NCBI GenBank assembly: GCA_944470555.2
Contig: OX104134.1
Location: forward strand, 69,062,678 to 69,126,677
Reading direction: 5' to 3'
Source: Heterobilharzia americana
Taxonomy: Eukaryota; Platyhelminthes; Trematoda; Strigeidida; Schistosomatidae
DNA length: 64,000 nt
The notes under the pieces were generated by a model that saw nothing but the letters and a program-made list of their open reading frames with translations, made no database searches and was not told the DNA's origin. A program made the position numbers and the translations under genes. Below, piece by piece: positions 58,900 through 64,000 of this stretch. The stretch's first letter is position 1. Every line of letters starts with the position of its first letter.

Positions 58900-59960
58900 G
58901 CTTTTTTTAAATCCCTTTTCATGTAAAAAGGTTCTGCCATGAGACGTTCTTAATAATTTTCGAAACTTCTTTGAAAAATCTCATGTTGGACGAAGTCAAA
59001 CTTGTGAGCTGAAACTGTAAGATGTGGAACTATACCTAAAGTTTTCCCACTTTTTTGAAATTCTGCTGGGTTTTTAAAGCGTCATTGTTCATTTTTTAAC
59101 ACTGTATTGCGAGAAATCTACCTAATGTAAACTATATGGCCGCCCAGAGAGACTACGAATCCTGCGGCGTTTTCTCATTTATATTAACTAAGGTGCTGTG
59201 GAGTGTGTTTAACCTTCTGTAGAAAACTTTGCATTTGTTGATTACTCTGGAAATCTCACCTGTAGTATATGTTATCTGTATGAGATGACAATTTTCGCAA
59301 CCTATTATTGTGGAGTACTTTTCCATTCTTATTTTATGTTACTTTCTATGTCCAAAGAAAGGCTCACAAGACAGAAATTAATCTCAAGGACAGTTTCTAA
59401 TTTCTTCTCTTTTCCTCCTTATCGGTCATCCACGTGCGCTTGCCTTAAGAGACTAGAAATAGCATAAACCACTGCACTGAGAGTATGTGATGAATTAAAA
59501 TCTAAGCATTCGTTCGAGTTTATCGCTTTCCTCAAAACAGTTTTACTCGGTTATCCATTTTCTTTCGGATTAACTATACAGTCAAGAAGAGGTAGTTCCC
59601 CTTTGACCATTCCTGTTTCTCAATTAAACATGATGTCAGACGATCAGGTGTTCCAACTGTATAAGAATTTATGATGCATATCACATTTCAAAATAACAAA
59701 TGTGTCATCAACACATCCTATTATTCAGATTTTCAAGTGCATCACATGCAGCAAGACAATTTCTTCAAATTTATTTGTAGATAGGTTAAAAACTAGGCGT
59801 GATACAGATGAAACCGTAGCAATTAGATTAATTTGCTTATATAACTTTCTTCCACATGGAAAAGCAGGCCGATCAGCGAGAACAGTAGACATGGTTTTTT
59901 CGAATTACATTTCCTCACTTAGAAGGAAGCAACCGCTCATCAATTTTAATTTGCACTTTG
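58900..59960 (-). mobile_element. Penelope-like element remnant (RT palm to endonuclease)
   Basis: Minus strand: CVDDTFVILKCDMHH with the VDD catalytic pair at 59704-59712 (family YVDDTFVI; here Tyr to Cys), then GELPLLDCIVNPKENG, AINSNECLDFNSSHTLSAVV (about 59560-59470), and toward 58990 VSAHKFDFVQHEIFQRSFEN, the GIY-YIG tail (HTFDF...EI...). The order and spacing match PLEs (LPFLDVLV ... N.SNHP...KRS ...). Multiple stops. Confidence 0.75.
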
Positions 59961-61199
59961 CTTGTTTTTCCACTTGATTCAAGGTAGATATTGATTCTTG
60001 TTTCTCAAAATGCATTCATTCACTTAAAAGCTCCATTATTTCAAAACAAATAAAAGCTTTTAACCTAGTAAATGAAATAATCACCAAACTAATCAACAAA
60101 GTAAACCACTCAGTGTATTATACCATTTCCTCTTGATTTGTAAGGAAACAGTTTACTGGGTTCAAACACCTACCAATCATTGGTAGAAATGATTTTCATT
60201 CTTGTTGGTAGTAAAAGCTTGTCACCGAGTGGGTTGTATAAGTTCTGTCAGAATCATCTAAGTCATCGCTTTGAGTGACAAGTAAGTGCATAGCTCATTC
60301 TAGCGAATTCAACTGGACCATCGATGGTACTTTATGACACACAGCTTTAGCTGTGTCTGAACAATCCGTATTTTGGTGTAACAAAAAACTGACAAGCTTT
60401 AATACAGAATTTGCATTTTTTCTACTTCACTGGATCAAATTCATTCACTTATGTTTGCTTATTCATATTTTCCTATGATCACCTTGACATGCCTGATTTC
60501 ACTACAAATTTAGTTGTTTAATTATGAATTAAAGTTGGACCGATGACACATATCGTTCTACTTGAGATTTATCAGTGGCGTGCATCCGTACACTGATGAT
60601 TAATAGTGTTCCTGTCAAGATCCAAACCTAACACTCAATGCTTCAAGAAGCAGTAAAGTTATCTCACCAAGTGATGAATCACAACAGCACCGGATTTCAG
60701 TGTTAGCCAGCACTAAACAAATAACATCGAAATAGCAACTATCTCAATACCGAGTTGGCCGTACAAGGGTCCCTATACGTCAGAAGAGGTCAACTTGTAC
60801 AGTGTAGCAAGAGAGATATTGGAAGATCACGGAATGAAGGTAATAGCAGCTGATACTGGATGCATAAAGATGACTATCGTGACTACATAGCCTGATGGAT
60901 AATGCTTCAATGTTGGAAGTCGTGAATGCTAAGTTCAAGCCTAATAGCGAAACTGCGACCAAGCTAAATGCAGCAACCATCAGCTTAAAAGTCCTAAATA
61001 GAAACAAATGAAACTCCTGAATCCCAATAAAGTTCCCATCAAAACAAATGACTTGAGGTTTACCTCCTTATGTCAGTCAGTCAGCTTCAGCATAGTATCT
61101 AGCATTTCTAAGTAACAGCTCAAGTTACCAAACCTCACATCGGAAAATAAAGGTGGAGGAGGAAGTGATTAAACAGAGAGAATAACGTAATAGCAGAAT
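59961..61199. other. Unassigned
   Basis: No element recognised. The open minus frame 60780-61007 (with a hydrophobic LMVAAFSLVAVSLLGLNLAF start) could suggest a signal or membrane segment but has no family resemblance; perhaps antisense of an eroded element. Confidence 0.35.
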
Positions 61200-63470
61200 A
61201 AAGAGGACCGAAAGAATTGTGAAATTCTGCATGACGATTAAGATGAAAAAAATGCGTAAATGCAACTGTATGACTGACATTGGTTCTCAGACATATCAAC
61301 TAGAGTATCGAATCACCTATTTCATCGATTTGAACACAACCACTGAGACCATCCCCCCCTATTCGGCTAAGATCGAAAGTCAGGGGCTTCATGAACTGCA
61401 ATGATGTGAAGTCTGACCATATCTAACAATGTTTCAGCCTCGATCTACTGTGTAATGAGGCGAACTGCTACTGGTCACGTGTAACACATGTTGCATGCAT
61501 CTGAGTCGATAAAGGTTGACAAGCTTATTGACTGACTTTGATCTTTTACCTAAAACCCTACTCCTGACTCATGGGTTACTGGCATGGTGGCACCACGATA
61601 CATGGCCTATACTACGAAGGCAATGTTGGTCGAATGCCTTAAGTCTCCTCATGTCGTCCACCTTTCACAGCCATGCAGTAGAGGATAGCGAACTGCAGCT
61701 CAGTAAACTCGACCGTCAATTGCCAATCAGATATGACGATGGCACCGTGGGTGGCGAGATTTCGTCGGTGACTGATCTACCAGAGCTGATCGGACTTCCC
61801 AAGCAAGTGAAGTAGTCAAAAAGGGTCGACCGCCCTACTCGCCATTGTTAAACAAGGAACCATTGAGGACCAGTTTTGGAGCAACACTTCTCATTTTAGT
61901 GGTGACAAACACCTCAGAGGCATTCTGAGGTTGTCAGTCAATGTGTCCAGAAGACTTTGCTTCTTCACGAAACAGGACAATGTTGTCTGTGTACTCTAAG
62001 TCTACCAAAGAGTTTCCTGTGACAAGGTCAAATGCAGTGAGGTCAGATGAAAAGACGGAGACCTCCATAAATACTTCCATGACTAGATTGAGTAAAAATG
62101 GGAAGAGCAAAGATCCTTGACAGTCGCCAGTTGATAGGCACAACTAACTCACCTAAAACGCCGTCATAGTCTCTAACACACTCACGGATGTTCGAGTACA
62201 CAGCCTTCAACAGGGTTGCGTACCTAACCTGGACACTGCCAGAAGACGTCTCGATCGACAGAGTTGAATGGCGCTACCAGGATGAGTGATACACGTAGGG
62301 TCTCTCGGACCTTTATTGATCCTGTATCTTCTCACACAGTGGAGAGTGGATGAGTATCTGGTGGATTCAGCTACGATGAGGCGTGGAACTTGTCCATGTT
62401 TTTACTTTCTCAGGTTTGCTGTTGCCGAACTCCACTTATACGTCTGATATAATTATAGAACTCAGACTATGTTCGTCAGGCTGGTTCCTCTGTAGTTATC
62501 ACGAGAGAATTTCTCCTCTGTCTTGAAGACTGGGACAATCAATGGTTGAGAGCAGTTAGTCAGTGAGGATCATGTCTGACTCTCATACACTAGCTAAGAC
62601 TCGAGTTAACTTGACCGATAATCCACGACCACTGTGCTTAGTGAATAGCTTGGGTACTGGTCCGTTTGGACCTGCTGGTTTCAGGTTGCTTACAGCTTTC
62701 TTGACTTTTGCAAGTATTGGAGGCCCATGTGAATACTGGATTTCGGATCGGATTGGATAGTGAGCAACAGGGTAGTAGTTGGAGGCCAGTTGAAGTATTC
62801 TTTACCTTGAAGTGTTTTGCCTATTGTTTCATTCGTCTCCGTTGCGAGTGGATCACAGACCCATTCTTTTCATCCGGGGATATCTCAAACTAATCACTAA
62901 CCATTTTTTTACCAGTTTCCTTCTCTTCAGTCTTCGCTGCCCAGCACTGCTCGTGGTCATTGTGTCAACTTCTTGTTGGTCTATATTTGTGTTGTTTGCT
63001 CTCCTCATTTTGCTGTGAGCCTGCAGGACTGTGTTCAAGCACATCCATTGATTCAGCAGAAGGTGGTTAGATCCAGTTGTGGTATCTAACCACTTTGTGA
63101 GAGTCATCTAGAGTCTTTGAGACTGTTTTCAGAGCAGAGTTGAGATAGGGTGGTGCCAGGCTTCTTGTAGATGAGTGATGTTGTTGTGTTTGAATAACTG
63201 TCTAACCAGTTTTTTGGTGGAGGCATCCTTAGTATTCTCATCGTCGAGCTGTTTTCTTGATGACCTTGTTGGTGTAGTTTGGCCATTTCCATTTAGGTGC
63301 GGAAATACGCGTGTTCGAGACATCACGTGACCAGTATGTAAGTATGCGCTCTCCGACCTGCCTTCTCTAGCGATAGTTGATATTCTGATGCCACACGTTG
63401 AGGACCAACACACGGAAAGACTTGCTTCATAAGGCTTTTTGCCTGCTGAAAGTCAATGTCAACACATTAC
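61200..63470 (-). mobile_element. Long degenerate non-LTR retrotransposon, antisense
   Basis: Minus strand from high coordinates: EN-RT linker (63413-62853: QLDDENTKDASTKKLVRQLF ... TMTTSSAGQRRLKRRKLVKK); RT fingers 62700-62500 (VKKAVSNLKPAGPNGPVPKL, then FKTEEKFSRDNYRGTSLTNI, family L...N....RG.SL..I); palm 62143-61934 (GDCQGSLLFPFLLNLVMEVF ... DLVTGNSLVDLEYTDNIVLF), where the YADD box has become YTDN (61982-61993); tail 61750-61430 (LAIDGRVY.AAVRYPLLHGC...). One of the longest copies in the window, but catalytically dead and full of stops. Confidence 0.85.
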
Positions 63471-64000
63471 TGAGACCTAAATTAAATTCATGCTCCCTCG
63501 AGGATTATAATTGGCCATCATCTGGTGAACAATTCATGTACAGTGAGAGGTTTCTGGTTTGACTTAACTGCTACAAAATTGAATAACTTCCTAATTGAGT
63601 GATGCAGATATGAATCGATGACAGAACCTGAGTCTGTACAGGTTTTCAGACAACCTTAACTGAACATAGGTTTCTTGTACTTTGACTTTCTCGCCAAGTA
63701 TCAGCATCGAATCATAAAAGACTTTAACATGATGTAGCGCAGTGAAAACCACTGCACTACTTTATTTATTTAAATCATAACCATAGTCAGTGAGAAAGCG
63801 ACTCTGAAGCCCAATCTAACAAGTCAAGTGAAAAATCCATATTACTTCACCGGAAAAACTATGAGCAGCCCACTTGTTAAGAAGCACTTATTTAACCGGG
63901 TGTGTAGTACCAGCCATCTTGATGGAAGGCTAAGAATCCAAAAAAACGTTTAGATATCTATTCATTTCAGCTAAATAATAACTAACACAACATCTGTAGT
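63471..64000. other. No recognised feature
   Basis: AT-rich end of the window; nothing identified. Confidence 0.4.

Noticed and set aside
1..64000. CRISPR arrays, operons, rRNA genes, prokaryotic promoters
   Set aside because: None seen; the sequence is eukaryotic in every recognised feature.

Overview
The window looks like AT-rich nuclear DNA of a blood fluke (family Schistosomatidae, probably genus Schistosoma). The evidence is internal: no dense ORFs or operons, GT-AG introns, degenerate RTE (SR2-like) and other APE-type non-LTR retrotransposons, several Penelope-like elements (PLEs) with GIY-YIG remnants, and tRNA-derived SINE-like repeats carrying hammerhead ribozyme cores. That combination is typical of schistosomes. 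Species was not determined.

Only one host gene is recognised with confidence. Two minus-strand exons (37873-38007 and 22378-22517) join in phase to give a complete C1 (diacylglycerol/phorbol-ester binding) domain of protein kinase D type. The intron between them is about 15.4 kb. Most of the window is therefore intron of this gene or its flanks. No kinase, PH or second C1 exon was found.

The rest is a layered graveyard of repeats. From left to right: PLE endonuclease remnant (1-560); LINE tail (3950-4640); PLE RT/EN remnant with inverted-repeat flanks (4980-6690); LINE copy A (8461-10415); CR1-like RT tail (14540-15250); unknown repeat copy A with a nested SINE (17040-18430); SINE with hammerhead (19255-19470) and RTE tail (19556-19985); PKD exon (22378-22517); composite inverted SINE unit (23147-23640); PLE remnant (23760-24240); LINE copy B (25249-27499); PLE RT plus terminal hairpin (32200-34125); PKD exon (37873-38007); composite SINE unit (39608-40094) and PLE (40100-40560); antisense RTE (42030-44470); unknown repeat copy B, inverted (45140-46510); LINE tail (50270-51110); an element with perfect 202-bp inverted repeats and (AT)n tracts (51551-52684); a 560-bp near-perfect palindrome with two hammerheads (53465-54024); antisense PLE (58900-59960); antisense LINE (61200-63470).

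The most interesting signals are (i) palindromic, head-to-head SINE units carrying hammerhead cores, seen in three copies of different age; (ii) the perfect inverted duplication bounded by AT repeats; (iii) two >99% identical but already dead LINE copies 16.8 kb apart; and (iv) inverted copies of an unknown 1.4-kb repeat that bracket the two PKD exons. All family assignments come from reading motifs by eye; no database search was run.
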